This document shows positions 54,338-62,972 of a DNA stretch of 64,000 bases, piece after piece. The position numbers and the translations under genes are program-made. Position 1 is the stretch's first letter; each line of letters starts with the position of its first letter. The notes beneath the pieces are model-generated. The model was not told the DNA's origin and did no database searches. It saw nothing but the letters and a program-made list of their open reading frames with translations. Source of the stretch: Brevibacterium jeotgali (lineage in GTDB: Bacteria; Actinomycetota; Actinomycetes; Actinomycetales; Brevibacteriaceae); the NCBI RefSeq assembly GCF_900169175.1, contig NZ_FXZM01000001.1, forward strand, positions 1 to 64,000, read 5' to 3'.

Positions 54338-54940
54338 GTGCAGGAATCCCAGGAATTCGTCATCGGCCTGGTCGGCTCCCCGTGGCTGTACCCGGTCTTC
54401 GGGTTCTTCATCGCGGTGTCCGCCGCAGTGCCGCCCATCCCCTCGAGCGCTCTCATCGTGGCACTGGGCGCGGTGAACTCCCAGTCCGGGGCGCCCGACC
54501 TCGCACTGGCGCTCCTCGCCGGGGCACTGGGGTCCGTCGCCGGTGACCACGTCATGTACCTGCTGGGGATGCGCAGCGGATTCACCCAATGGCCCCTGCT
54601 CCGCTCACCCGCGAATCAGATACGCATCGACCGCCTGACCTCCAGGCTCGCAGAGCAGGGTCTCCTGTTCGCAGTGATCGCTCGGTTCATTCCGCTGGGC
54701 CGCACTCTCATCGCCCTCATATCCGGTGGGCAGCGAGTCGACGTCCGCCAGTGGCTGGGGCTCACGACCGCGGCAGGAGCCATCTGGACGGCCTACTCAC
54801 TGGCCTTCGGCTGGCTGACGGCCCGCTGGATCCCCCTGCCGATGTGGGCGTCGGTCGCGATCGCAGTCGGAGGCTCCCTCGTCCTCGGTGCCGTCGTCTC
54901 GCGCATCGCCGACAGGTTCGCCCTCGGCAGGGCGAGCTGA
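54338..54940 (+). CDS. DedA-family membrane protein
   Basis: 200 residues with four or more hydrophobic segments and the DedA/SNARE-associated signatures: PPIPSSALIVALGA early, GSVAGDHVMYLLG in the middle and ARFIPLGRTLIALISG after the re-entrant loop. Family members scramble or recycle undecaprenyl phosphate and phospholipids across the membrane. Leaderless GTG start. It stands alone between rplJ and rplA on the opposite strand. Confidence 0.88.
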   Translation: MQESQEFVIGLVGSPWLYPVFGFFIAVSAAVPPIPSSALIVALGAVNSQSGAPDLALALLAGALGSVAGDHVMYLLGMRSGFTQWPLLRSPANQIRIDRLTSRLAEQGLLFAVIARFIPLGRTLIALISGGQRVDVRQWLGLTTAAGAIWTAYSLAFGWLTARWIPLPMWASVAIAVGGSLVLGAVVSRIADRFALGRAS

Positions 54941-54946
54941 CACGAC

Positions 54947-54983
54947 GAAGGGCGGGGCCCCCGTCGGGGAGCCTCCGCCCTTC
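54947..54983. terminator. Terminator between DedA gene and rplA
   Basis: Perfect 9-bp stem GAAGGGCGG / CCGCCCTTC with a 19-nt GC-rich loop, between convergent genes. Confidence 0.55.
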
Positions 54984-55018
54984 CTCAGATCCGGCATCGC
55001 ACCGGATCAGTGGTCACC

Positions 55019-55714
55019 TCAGGCGCGCAGCGTGCCGGAGTCCATGGGGACCCCGGGGCCGTTCGTCGTCGACACGGTCGCCTTCGAGATGTAGCGACCC
55101 TTCGAGGACGAGGGCTTGATGCGGTTGACCTCATCGACTGCAGCCTTGAAGTTCTCTTCGAGCTGCTCCTGCGAGAACGATGCCTTGCCGATGATGAAAT
55201 GCAGGTTCGAGTGCTTGTCCACGCGGAACTCGATCTTGCCGCCCTTGATGTCCGCGACGGCCTTCGCGACATCCATCGTCACGGTTCCCGTCTTCGGGTT
55301 CGGCATGAGGCCGCGGGGACCCAGGACCTTGCCCAGACGCCCGACCTTGCCCATCATGTCCGGTGTGGCGACCGCCGCGTCGAAGTCGGTGAAGCCGTCG
55401 GCCACCTTCTCCAGCAGGTCATCGGAACCGACGAAGTCGGCACCTGCCGCGCGGGCTGCCTCTGCACGGTCACCCGCGGCGAAGACGAGGACCTTGGCCG
55501 TCTTGCCGGTGCCGTGGGGCAGGTTCACGGTGCCGCGCACCATCTGGTCGGCCTTGCGGGGATCGACGCTCAGGCGCAGGGCGACCTCGACGGTGCTGTC
55601 GAACGTCGACACCGAGGTCTCCTTGGCCAGGGCGATCGCCTGTGCCGGTTCGTACTGTGTATCCGCAGCGATCTTCTCTGCGGCGGCCCTGTAGGCCTTT
55701 GAGCGCTTTGCCAT
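55019..55714 (-). CDS. rplA: 50S ribosomal protein L1
   Basis: 231-residue mobile-stalk protein. [21 protein letters not shown] is the family signature. The start [15 protein letters not shown] is preferred; a longer reading enters the rplK spacer. In E. coli L1 represses its own operon. It lies 77 nt after rplK. Confidence 0.98.
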   Translation of the reverse strand: MAKRSKAYRAAAEKIAADTQYEPAQAIALAKETSVSTFDSTVEVALRLSVDPRKADQMVRGTVNLPHGTGKTAKVLVFAAGDRAEAARAAGADFVGSDDLLEKVADGFTDFDAAVATPDMMGKVGRLGKVLGPRGLMPNPKTGTVTMDVAKAVADIKGGKIEFRVDKHSNLHFIIGKASFSQEQLEENFKAAVDEVNRIKPSSSKGRYISKATVSTTNGPGVPMDSGTLRA

Positions 55715-55791
55715 CTGCTCTTCTTCTCCTAGCAGTCGTGGTGCGGACCGCGCGGGCCCTTCCACTGGGGTGGGGGTGAGATCCGGGGACC

Positions 55792-56223
55792 TCAGGCGTC
55801 GGTGGTGATGCCCATCGACCGTGCCGTGCCGGCGACGATCTTCGCCGCGGCCTCAGCGTCATTCGCGTTGAGGTCCGTCATCTTGAGCTCAGCGATCTCT
55901 CGCACCTGGTCGGCGGAGATGTGCCCCACCTTGTCCGTGTGCGGCGTCGCGGAGCCGGACTTCACGCCTGCGGCCTTCTTGATGAGCTCTGCAGCCGGCG
56001 GCGTCTTCGTGATGAACGTGAACGAACGGTCCTCGTAGACAGTGATCTCCACGGGGATGACGTTGCCACGCTGGGATTCCGTCGCAGCGTTGTACGCCTT
56101 GCAGAACTCCATGATGTTGACGCCGTGCTGACCAAGCGCGGGGCCGATCGGGGGTGCCGGGTTCGCGGCGCCCGCCTGAATCTGCAGCTTGATCAGACCG
56201 GCGACCTTCTTCTTGGGAGGCAT
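55792..56223 (-). CDS. rplK: 50S ribosomal protein L11
   Basis: 143 residues, [20 protein letters not shown] start and [12 protein letters not shown] end; binds the GTPase-associated region and is needed for stringent-response RelA activation and thiopeptide sensitivity in the family. 248 nt separate it from nusG, including a leader hairpin. Confidence 0.98.
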   Translation of the reverse strand: MPPKKKVAGLIKLQIQAGAANPAPPIGPALGQHGVNIMEFCKAYNAATESQRGNVIPVEITVYEDRSFTFITKTPPAAELIKKAAGVKSGSATPHTDKVGHISADQVREIAELKMTDLNANDAEAAAKIVAGTARSMGITTDA

Positions 56224-56250
56224 GTTCGGTCCTTACTCTTCTCTTCCGTC

Positions 56251-56273
56251 ACCCGCGCGACGCTCGCGCGGGT
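56251..56273 (-). other. Hairpin in the rplKA leader
   Basis: Perfect 10-bp stem ACCCGCGCGA / TCGCGCGGGT with a CGC loop, about 30 nt before the rplK start. It could be a regulatory stem; no T-run. Confidence 0.45.
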
Positions 56274-56471
56274 CGGGTTTCGACGCGCCCCTCCGATGTG
56301 GGGGCGGCCAAACTCCACTAGTATTCCACGACTGAACGCCCGGACGCGAATCCTTGTGGGGAATCGCGTACCGGACGTCGTGTCATGGCCTGTGTGCGGC
56401 ACTTCGCCGCGGTTCTCGCGGCGCTCGCCGCGAAGCTTCGCATCCCGAGGGGTGAATTCCGTGCGGGATCC

Positions 56472-57341
56472 TCAGATCTTCGAGACCTGGTCGAAGCCCA
56501 GCTCCACCGGGACGTCGCGCTCGAAGATCGACAGGAGGACGGTGAGCTTCTGGTTCTCCGGACGAATCTCCTGGATCGTCGCGGGGTGGCCCTCGAAGGA
56601 CCCCTCCTTGACCAGCACGGACTCTCCGACCTCGAACTCGACGACGTACTCGGAGTCGTCGCCGCGGTTGCCCGCAGGTGCCCTGCCGGTCTCCGCGGCG
56701 TCCTTCGCCTGCTGCTCGTCGAAGATGGGACGCAGCATCTCGAAGACTTCGTCCACCGTGAGCGGGACCGGGTCGTAGGCGTTGCCGACGAAGCCGGTGA
56801 CTCCGGGAGTGTGGCGCACCGCGCCCCAGCTCTCGTCGGTGAGCTCCATGCGGACCAGCACGTATCCGGGCACGCGCACGCGGCGGACCTGCTTGCGCTG
56901 GCCGTTCTTGATCTCGACCACGTCCTCCATCGGGACCTGGACCTCGAAGATGAACTCCTCCATGTTGAGGCTCACCGTGCGCGACTCGATGTTCACCTTC
57001 ACACGGTTCTCGTAGCCCGCGTAGGAGTGGATCACGTACCAGTCGCCGTCCTGCATGCGCAGGTCCGACTTGAAGCTCTCGACCGCGTCGTCCTCGGTGA
57101 GATCCGCGGATGCCTCCGCGGCCTCGCCGTCGGAGGACTCCGCGGACTCCTCCTGGACGGGCCCCTCATCCGTCGGCTCGGCATCTGCCGACTCGACGTC
57201 AGGCGCACCGGACTCGGTCTCCTGCACGTCTGCCTGGATCGCTTCGACCTCACCGGCGGCTGCGGCGTCTGCCGCGGGCTCGGCGGCGGCTGGCGCCCCA
57301 TCGAGCTCGGGGTTCAGCTCTTCCGGTGTTGTCTCCGACAC
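56472..57341 (-). CDS. nusG: Transcription termination/antitermination protein NusG
   Basis: 289 residues. The NGN domain begins at [16 protein letters not shown]; the C-terminal KOW domain holds [20 protein letters not shown]. The N-terminal 105 residues are an acidic Ala/Glu-rich extension typical of actinobacterial NusG. The GTG of VSETTPEEL is chosen because GAGGAG lies 7 nt upstream; an ATG five codons earlier would bury it. It links RNA polymerase to ribosome or Rho. Confidence 0.97.
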   Translation of the reverse strand: MSETTPEELNPELDGAPAAAEPAADAAAAGEVEAIQADVQETESGAPDVESADAEPTDEGPVQEESAESSDGEAAEASADLTEDDAVESFKSDLRMQDGDWYVIHSYAGYENRVKVNIESRTVSLNMEEFIFEVQVPMEDVVEIKNGQRKQVRRVRVPGYVLVRMELTDESWGAVRHTPGVTGFVGNAYDPVPLTVDEVFEMLRPIFDEQQAKDAAETGRAPAGNRGDDSEYVVEFEVGESVLVKEGSFEGHPATIQEIRPENQKLTVLLSIFERDVPVELGFDQVSKI

Positions 57342-57416
57342 GTGGTGTCTCCTCATTCGATGCGTAGTGAGAGTTCAGGGTGGATCAGTGGGGCGCAGGG
57401 CCCTCGATCAACCGGA

Positions 57417-57659
57417 TCAGATGGGCGTCGTACCGGCGAAGACCCAGCCGGCGAGCTGCCCGAAGAGGAAGTCGAGACCCGTGACGAGCAGCATCATGAT
57501 CGCGACGAACGCGAGCACGACCAGCGTGTAGTTGATGAGCTCTTTGCGGGTCGGGGTGACGACCTTCTTCAACTCCGCGATGATCTCGCGGATGAAACGA
57601 AGGATCCGCCCGAAGAGTCCGGGCCTCTTCCCCTCTACGGCTGTGGGAGTCTCAGCCAC
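57417..57659 (-). CDS. secE: Protein translocase subunit SecE
   Basis: 80 residues with a single C-terminal transmembrane helix (about 44-66) after the conserved amphipathic FIREIIAELKKVVTPTRKEL. It clamps SecY (encoded at 23.5 kb). It precedes nusG by 75 nt and follows the tRNA-Trp gene, a standard bacterial order. Confidence 0.97.
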   Translation of the reverse strand: MAETPTAVEGKRPGLFGRILRFIREIIAELKKVVTPTRKELINYTLVVLAFVAIMMLLVTGLDFLFGQLAGWVFAGTTPI

Positions 57660-57718
57660 GCGACCTCACTCATTCCTCGGCTTCCGTCACCGACCCCGTC
57701 GGGGTCGGCCTGACTGAG

Positions 57719-57791
57719 CAGGGGTGACAGGACTCGAACCTGCAACCTACGGTTTTGGAGACCGTTGCGCTACCGATTGCGCCACACCCCT
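57719..57791 (-). tRNA. trpT: tRNA-Trp (CCA anticodon)
   Basis: A 73-nt cloverleaf on the minus strand. The acceptor stem AGGGGTG / CACCCCT, D-arm around GCGCAATCGGTAGCGC, anticodon loop CTCCAAA (anticodon CCA) and T-arm GTTCGAGTCC are present, with discriminator G. The 3' CCA is not encoded. It lies just upstream of secE, as in many bacteria. Confidence 0.96.
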
Positions 57792-57864
57792 TCAGCGATG
57801 AGTGACTCACCGCCGAGGATCGAGCATACATGGTCCCGAGTACCCGCGTCGAACCACGCGGAGA

Positions 57865-59493
57865 TCACTGATCATCGCCTGCGTCGCCCTGCGGATCCGA
57901 CTCGTCCCCGTCCGTCGATTCGACGACGATCGCCGGCGCGGGTTCGGGGAAGGACACCCACTCGGAGAACTCGACGCTCGCGTCCATGCCGATGCTCATG
58001 TACTGCACGTCGACGGGCCGGCCGGTCGTGCGGTCGATGCGCATGATGCTCATCTCCGCACCCATCTTGAGCGGGCCGGGCGTCAGCGCCTCCGCCAGGG
58101 CACCACCGGTCGTCGAGCCCACGGTGCGCACGCCCTGTCCGTACCGCTCCGGCTCCACCCGGCGGTGCCAGTGTCCGTGGAGTCCGTAGTCGGCGCAGCC
58201 GGAGGCGAGTGCGGGCTCCGCGTGACGGGGGTCGTGGACGAGGAGCAGTCCTGCGTCCGCACGGCAGGAATCGGCGGCGAGGCGCGCCGTGAACTCCTCC
58301 GTGGTCTCTCCGGTCTCCATGACGTCCCCAGAGGGGAAGACGGTCCGTCGAGGGTCCCCGGCGCCGAACACGGTGAGTCCCGCGACCTCCACGGGTTCGC
58401 CCTCCACGACGGTCCACCCCAGTTCGCGAGCGCGGCGCACGGTGTCGAGGGAGTCGTGGTTGCCCTTGACGAACACACTGGGCACGTCGGACGGCAGCGC
58501 GTGGTCGACGGAGTCGACGCAGACGTTCTCCGCGTCCGTCCCCGTCATCGTGATGTCTCCGCCGTCCATGTGGAGATCCGCATCCGACCAGCGCACGACA
58601 TCGCCGATGACCGGTGACATGCCGGTCTGACAGTGGATGTCGCTCGTCCAGACGACCGTCGCGAGATCCGGGGGCGCCGCCGCCCCCAGTCCGCCCAGGG
58701 GCCCGGGGCCCACGCGCATGCTGGCCGGGCGCAGCGGCCAGGCCCGGGCCAGATCCGTGCGGACGGCCGAATAGAACTCGTCGTTCTCGCGCAGCATGTC
58801 CGTTGCCGCCTTCGCCGCTTCGTCGACGACGCCGGACAGCCGCCCCGTCACCTCTGCTCCCGCCAGGGGCGTGCCGATGAAGACGGGGTCGGATTCGATG
58901 GCCCGCGGCGGTTCGACGGGCACCGCGAGAGCACCGGCGAGGACTGCGATGCACGTCGTGGCGGCTCCCGCCTGCAGACTCTGGCGGTGGCCCCGCACCC
59001 GGAGGCTCCTGCGGGGGGCGCCCAGCAGTGCGCGGACGCCGACGATCAGGGCGAACAGTGCGAGGGTTCCGACCGCTGCTCGGACGGCGATGCTCTGCCC
59101 GATCGCGACGACCACGGTCCGTGCGTGGGCCGAGGGGTCGGAGAAGAGGGCCGCATAGGCGGCGACGTCTCCGCCGAGCGCGTCGATGGTGGAACCGCCC
59201 ACGCCCGATTCGACCGGGATCTCCCCCACCGCGATGTGGACGCCCAGCCCGAAGGGGATGAGGCCGTCCGCGGGGACGACGACGCTTCCCAGGGGCCCCA
59301 GATCTGCGTCGATCGCCGAGTCCGCGGTGACCGAGTACACCGCGTCATGCGGACCGAAGGTCGATTCGGCCTGCGCTCCGAGCACCGCCCAGGGTGCGAC
59401 GATCACGAGGCAGCACACGAGCACGATCGCCCCGCGCAGCGCCCCCACCCAGCGAGGACGCCGCGTGAGGATTCCACGCAGCCGTCGGCTCAC
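57865..59493 (-). CDS. Membrane-associated metallophosphoesterase
   Basis: 542 residues. The N-terminal third has hydrophobic segments (IVLVCCLVIVAPWAVLG near residue 22 and another near 135-160). The calcineurin-like domain shows SDIHC, MDGGD, VKGNHDS, LVHDPRH and LHGHWHRR, the full metal-ligand set. The catalytic domain probably faces outside. Substrate unknown; nucleotides, phospholipids or cell-wall intermediates are possibilities. It overlaps murB by 4 nt, so it is in the murB operon. Confidence 0.88.
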   Translation of the reverse strand: MSRRLRGILTRRPRWVGALRGAIVLVCCLVIVAPWAVLGAQAESTFGPHDAVYSVTADSAIDADLGPLGSVVVPADGLIPFGLGVHIAVGEIPVESGVGGSTIDALGGDVAAYAALFSDPSAHARTVVVAIGQSIAVRAAVGTLALFALIVGVRALLGAPRRSLRVRGHRQSLQAGAATTCIAVLAGALAVPVEPPRAIESDPVFIGTPLAGAEVTGRLSGVVDEAAKAATDMLRENDEFYSAVRTDLARAWPLRPASMRVGPGPLGGLGAAAPPDLATVVWTSDIHCQTGMSPVIGDVVRWSDADLHMDGGDITMTGTDAENVCVDSVDHALPSDVPSVFVKGNHDSLDTVRRARELGWTVVEGEPVEVAGLTVFGAGDPRRTVFPSGDVMETGETTEEFTARLAADSCRADAGLLLVHDPRHAEPALASGCADYGLHGHWHRRVEPERYGQGVRTVGSTTGGALAEALTPGPLKMGAEMSIMRIDRTTGRPVDVQYMSIGMDASVEFSEWVSFPEPAPAIVVESTDGDESDPQGDAGDDQ

Positions 59494-60608
59494 AGGATGA
59501 CGCCGACGAGATTCGGTTCGGGGACCAGCGTGATGCCGAACTGCTCCGCCACTCCTGCGCGGATGTGACGGGCGAGCGCTGCCACGTCCTCAGCAGTGGC
59601 CTCACCGCGATTCGTGAGGGCCAGGGTGTGCTTCGTCGACAGGGCTGCGCGCCCCTCCCCCACCGTGAAGCCACGGCCGAACCCGGCGTGTTCGATGAGC
59701 CACGCGGCGGACGTCTTCACGACGTCCGGGTCCGCCTGGCCGGTGTCGGGGTCGGTCACGGGGTAGGCGGGGGCGCCCGCGGGGAGGACGTCCCTCGCCT
59801 CCACACGTCCGGCGGGGCCGTCGACCAGCGACAGGATGGGGTTCGTGAAGAAGCTGCCCGCCGACCAGGTGTCGTGATCGGAGGCGTCCAGCACCATGCC
59901 CTTGGACGCGCGGAGATCGAGCACGGCGGTCCGCACCTCGTCGACGGGGACGCGGTCGCCGAGGTCCACGTCGAGTGCGCGGGCGAGCTGTGTGTAGCGC
60001 ACGGGTGCGGTGGGGACCGCGGCATCGTCCGCAGCGACGAGTGCGAACGTCACCGCCAGGACGACGTAGCGCACTGCGCCCAGCTCACCCGCACTCCGCT
60101 TCAGCAGGGACGTCCGGTAGCCGAACCCCATGTCCTCGGGCCCCAGGACCGTCTCCTCACCGGTGACCCGGTCGATCACGTGGACCTCGACGAGGCAGTC
60201 AGCGACGTCCGCGCCGTATGCTCCGACGTTCTGGACGGGGGTGGCGCCCACTGACCCGGGGATCCCGGACAGCGCTTCGAGGCCCGACAGGCCCCGGGCC
60301 ACGGTCGCTGCGACGAAGGCGTCCCAGTCCTCCCCCGCCTCAGCGGTCACACGGATGCGCCCGTCGGCATCGGGTCCGCCCCAGCCGATCCCCCGCGTGC
60401 GGATCAGGCACACCGGCCCGGCGAACCCCTCGTCAGCGCTCAGCAGGTTCGACCCGCCCGCGACGAACAGGACGTCCGGCGAGTCCGCCGCGCCGGCCGT
60501 GAGCGGATGTGCGCGGACGAAGTCCGCGAGGTCCGCACGGGAGCGGACCTCGCGGAGGTCCGTGACCGGTCCGCCCACGCGGAGGGTCGTGAGGTCGGAG
60601 AGCCTCAC
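59490..60608 (-). CDS. murB: UDP-N-acetylenolpyruvoylglucosamine reductase
   Basis: FAD enzyme making UDP-MurNAc from the enolpyruvyl precursor in peptidoglycan synthesis. TTLRVGGPV near the N-terminus, LSGIPGSVGATPVQNVGAYG for FAD binding, and SAGSFFTNPI with the catalytic Ser are present. Length 372 is normal for the long actinobacterial form. Its GTG overlaps the hadB stop (GTGA). Confidence 0.95.
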   Translation of the reverse strand: MRLSDLTTLRVGGPVTDLREVRSRADLADFVRAHPLTAGAADSPDVLFVAGGSNLLSADEGFAGPVCLIRTRGIGWGGPDADGRIRVTAEAGEDWDAFVAATVARGLSGLEALSGIPGSVGATPVQNVGAYGADVADCLVEVHVIDRVTGEETVLGPEDMGFGYRTSLLKRSAGELGAVRYVVLAVTFALVAADDAAVPTAPVRYTQLARALDVDLGDRVPVDEVRTAVLDLRASKGMVLDASDHDTWSAGSFFTNPILSLVDGPAGRVEARDVLPAGAPAYPVTDPDTGQADPDVVKTSAAWLIEHAGFGRGFTVGEGRAALSTKHTLALTNRGEATAEDVAALARHIRAGVAEQFGITLVPEPNLVGVIL

Positions 60609-61060
60609 GCCAGGCGGACCTTCACCTGGGTCCGGCCCAGGACGGCCTCGTCCGCGGCGTGCACAGTGAGGTCGAGGCGGACGACGCCCGTCTCCGCATC
60701 GATCGCGCCGACGGTCGCGGTGAGGGCCAGTTCCGCAGTGGGCGTGCTGGGCACACCGGAGTCCGCGTCGGGCACGACGACCATCGAGGTGAAGCGCGTG
60801 CGGGCGTCGACGACCGCACCGGGGTCCCCCGCCCAGTCCGTGATCCGTGCGATGACGGAGCCCATGGTGAGCATGCCGTGCGCGATGACGTTCGGCAGCC
60901 CCACCTCCCGGGCGTACCGCTCGTTCCAGTGGATGTGGTTGTGGTCGCCGGACGCCGCCGCGTAGGCGATGAGGTCCGCGCGGGACACGGGGATCATCGT
61001 GTCGATGACGGTCTGCCCGGCCTCGAGCGAGGCGAGGGCGGGTCTGGTCGTGTTCGTCAT
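60605..61060 (-). CDS. hadB: MaoC-like (R)-hydratase, HadB-type
   Basis: 151-residue hot-dog-fold dehydratase. The hydratase-2 motif is AAASGDHNHIHWNERYAREV with the catalytic Asp and His. The start MTNTTRPAL has GAGGAG upstream. It forms a heterodimer with HadA in mycobacterial fatty-acid synthase II; whether it makes mycolate precursors here is not shown. Part of the hadA-hadB-murB run. Confidence 0.88.
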   Translation of the reverse strand: MTNTTRPALASLEAGQTVIDTMIPVSRADLIAYAAASGDHNHIHWNERYAREVGLPNVIAHGMLTMGSVIARITDWAGDPGAVVDARTRFTSMVVVPDADSGVPSTPTAELALTATVGAIDAETGVVRLDLTVHAADEAVLGRTQVKVRLA

Positions 61061-61071
61061 GTCGGGACTCC

Positions 61072-61521
61072 TCACTTCTCGCCGCGGACGACGATGGTCG
61101 ACGTGACGGTGACGACTGCGTCCCCGGTGTCCGCGTCCGTGAGCTCTGTGCGGGTGGTGATCATCGCATTGCCGCCGGCTTCGCGCAGACCGTCGACGTG
61201 CGTCGTCGCGGCGAGGCGGTCACCTGCGACGATCGGACGGGTGTAGGTGAACTGCTCCTGGCCGTGGACCACCCGGGAGTAGTCGATGCCCGCACCGGGG
61301 CTCGAGATGTACAGGGCCTCGCACCGCTGCGAGGGGATCACTGCGAACGTGGTGGGAGCGATGACATCCGCGTATCCCAGCTGCTTCGCCGCGGTCGCGT
61401 CGAAGTGCGCGGGGTGCTCTGCGCCCACGGAGCGGGCGAATTCCGCGATCGCCTCGCGCCCCACGTCGAAGGGTGCTTCGAGGGAGTACTGGGCTCCCTG
61501 CAGGTCTGTGTTGACTGACAC
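61072..61521 (-). CDS. hadA: FAS1-like dehydratase, HadA-type
   Basis: 149 residues with the N-terminal hot-dog dehydratase region (FDVGREAIAEFARSVGAEHP, then GYADVIAPTTFAVI). It is the non-catalytic, substrate-binding partner of HadB in mycobacteria. In mycobacteria rpmG, hadA, hadB, hadC and tRNA-Trp, secE and nusG are neighbours; here rpmG and hadC are absent. Confidence 0.88.
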   Translation of the reverse strand: MSVNTDLQGAQYSLEAPFDVGREAIAEFARSVGAEHPAHFDATAAKQLGYADVIAPTTFAVIPSQRCEALYISSPGAGIDYSRVVHGQEQFTYTRPIVAGDRLAATTHVDGLREAGGNAMITTRTELTDADTGDAVVTVTSTIVVRGEK

Positions 61522-61572
61522 GTATGCCTCCTCGCTTCCGGCGCTGCGGCCTGGATCGCCGCGCCTGGATGG

Positions 61573-62133
61573 TCAGGTCGGTGGACAGTCTAGCGAGGGG
61601 TCCCGGTGTTCGGTCGCCAGCAGGTCGGGGCGGTGGCGGATGCGGTGCATCGCCTCCTGCCGTCGCCATCCGTCCCACCATGAATCGTCGCCGTCGCGTG
61701 CGAGGATCCGGGCTCTCCGCACGGGTTCGGGGCCGTCCAGCCAGAGGACGCGCTGCGCCAGGCGCGCCGTCACGCCGGTGACGCTGCCGCAGCCCTCCAC
61801 GACGAGCGGCGCGCCCGGAGCAACGGAGTCCTCCGCATTCCAGTCGGAGGCGTGCCAGTCCCAGCGTCGCCACTGCGGGTGCCCGCCCCGCGCGCGTTCG
61901 GTGAGGATCCGCTCGAGGGTCGCCGTCGCGTGGGCGAGCCCGTCCCAGCCCGCGTAGAGGTCGTCCATGTGGACGAGCCGCGCAGCGTCTGCCCGCGCGA
62001 GGGACTCCGCGAGCGTCGTCTTCCCCGCGCCCGAGGTGCCGTCCACCAGGACCAGCCGACCCACCTGAGGGTCCATCCCCGTCGACAGGTCCGCGTCCTC
62101 CGGACGCTCCGGCCGTGGGTCCGCCCGCGTCAT
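61573..62133 (-). CDS. Uridine-kinase-like P-loop kinase
   Basis: 186 residues with Walker A DGTSGAGKTTLAE and a likely substrate/lid region (HMDDLYAGWDGL, later WWDGWRRQEA). It resembles small P-loop kinases of the uridine or phosphoribulokinase clan; the phosphate acceptor is unknown. The ATG overlaps the ecfT stop (ATGA), so it is the last gene of the ECF transporter run. Confidence 0.78.
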   Translation of the reverse strand: MTRADPRPERPEDADLSTGMDPQVGRLVLVDGTSGAGKTTLAESLARADAARLVHMDDLYAGWDGLAHATATLERILTERARGGHPQWRRWDWHASDWNAEDSVAPGAPLVVEGCGSVTGVTARLAQRVLWLDGPEPVRRARILARDGDDSWWDGWRRQEAMHRIRHRPDLLATEHRDPSLDCPPT

Positions 62134-62972
62134 GCGCCCCCGCCGGAGCCGACGAGCCTGTATGTGCCGGTCGCCAGGGCGAGGCCCACTGCGGCGAGCG
62201 CGATCCCCAGCGCGAGCGCGACGACGACCGCATCGCGACGGGTGAGGCGCGATGCCCTCGCCCACGTGCGCTCGCCGCTTCCGAAGGCCCGTGCCTCCAT
62301 CGCGGTCGCGAGCATCGTCCCGCGCCGCATGGCCGTGACGAGCAGTGCGAAGGCCAGTGCGAGCCAGCCCGTCAGCGAGCGGGTGTCTGACAGTCCTCTG
62401 GCACGACGGGCCTGTGCGAGCGATCGATGGTCTGCGGCCAGCACTCCGGCCAGACGGACGGCGGCGAGCGCGCCCAGGACGAACCGGGCCGGCAGGCGGG
62501 CGATCTGGGCGAGCGCATCTGCAAGGCGGGTGGGGTCAATGCCGACGAGCGCGACGAGTGTGGGCACCCCGATCGCGAGCACGCGCACGGTGATGGCGAG
62601 CGCGAGCTCGATCGAGTTGTCGCTCACCGTCACCAGCCACCAGGTGACGTGCACCGTGCCGCCGGGCTCCGCGTAGAGGAGCATGCTGAGTCCGCTGAGC
62701 GGGGCGGCCAGCAGCAGGGGCCACGTACGCTTCACGATCGTCGCCGGGGTGATGCCGAGCGCGGTGAAGAGCACCAGCCAGACGCCCAGGCTCGTGCCGC
62801 CGCTCACGATGTCGACACTGGTGAGAAGCGGCAGAGAGTAGAGGACGGCCGCGAACCAGAGTGCCAGCGGGTTGACCGCGGCCACCGGGTCGGTACGCGC
62901 GTTCGATGCTGCGGATGCCTCCGCAGACGCTGCGGTGGACGCCTCCGCCGCCGAGGCTGTGGCGCCCGTCAT
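62130..62972 (-). CDS. ecfT: Energy-coupling factor transporter transmembrane protein EcfT
   Basis: 280 residues, CbiQ-type. Several transmembrane helices are followed by two coupling motifs, ARRARG and AMEARAFG, that dock the ATPases. It powers uptake of a vitamin or metal through an S component not in this window. The ATG overlaps the ATPase stop by 4 nt. Confidence 0.88.
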   Translation of the reverse strand: MTGATASAAEASTAASAEASAASNARTDPVAAVNPLALWFAAVLYSLPLLTSVDIVSGGTSLGVWLVLFTALGITPATIVKRTWPLLLAAPLSGLSMLLYAEPGGTVHVTWWLVTVSDNSIELALAITVRVLAIGVPTLVALVGIDPTRLADALAQIARLPARFVLGALAAVRLAGVLAADHRSLAQARRARGLSDTRSLTGWLALAFALLVTAMRRGTMLATAMEARAFGSGERTWARASRLTRRDAVVVALALGIALAAVGLALATGTYRLVGSGGGA

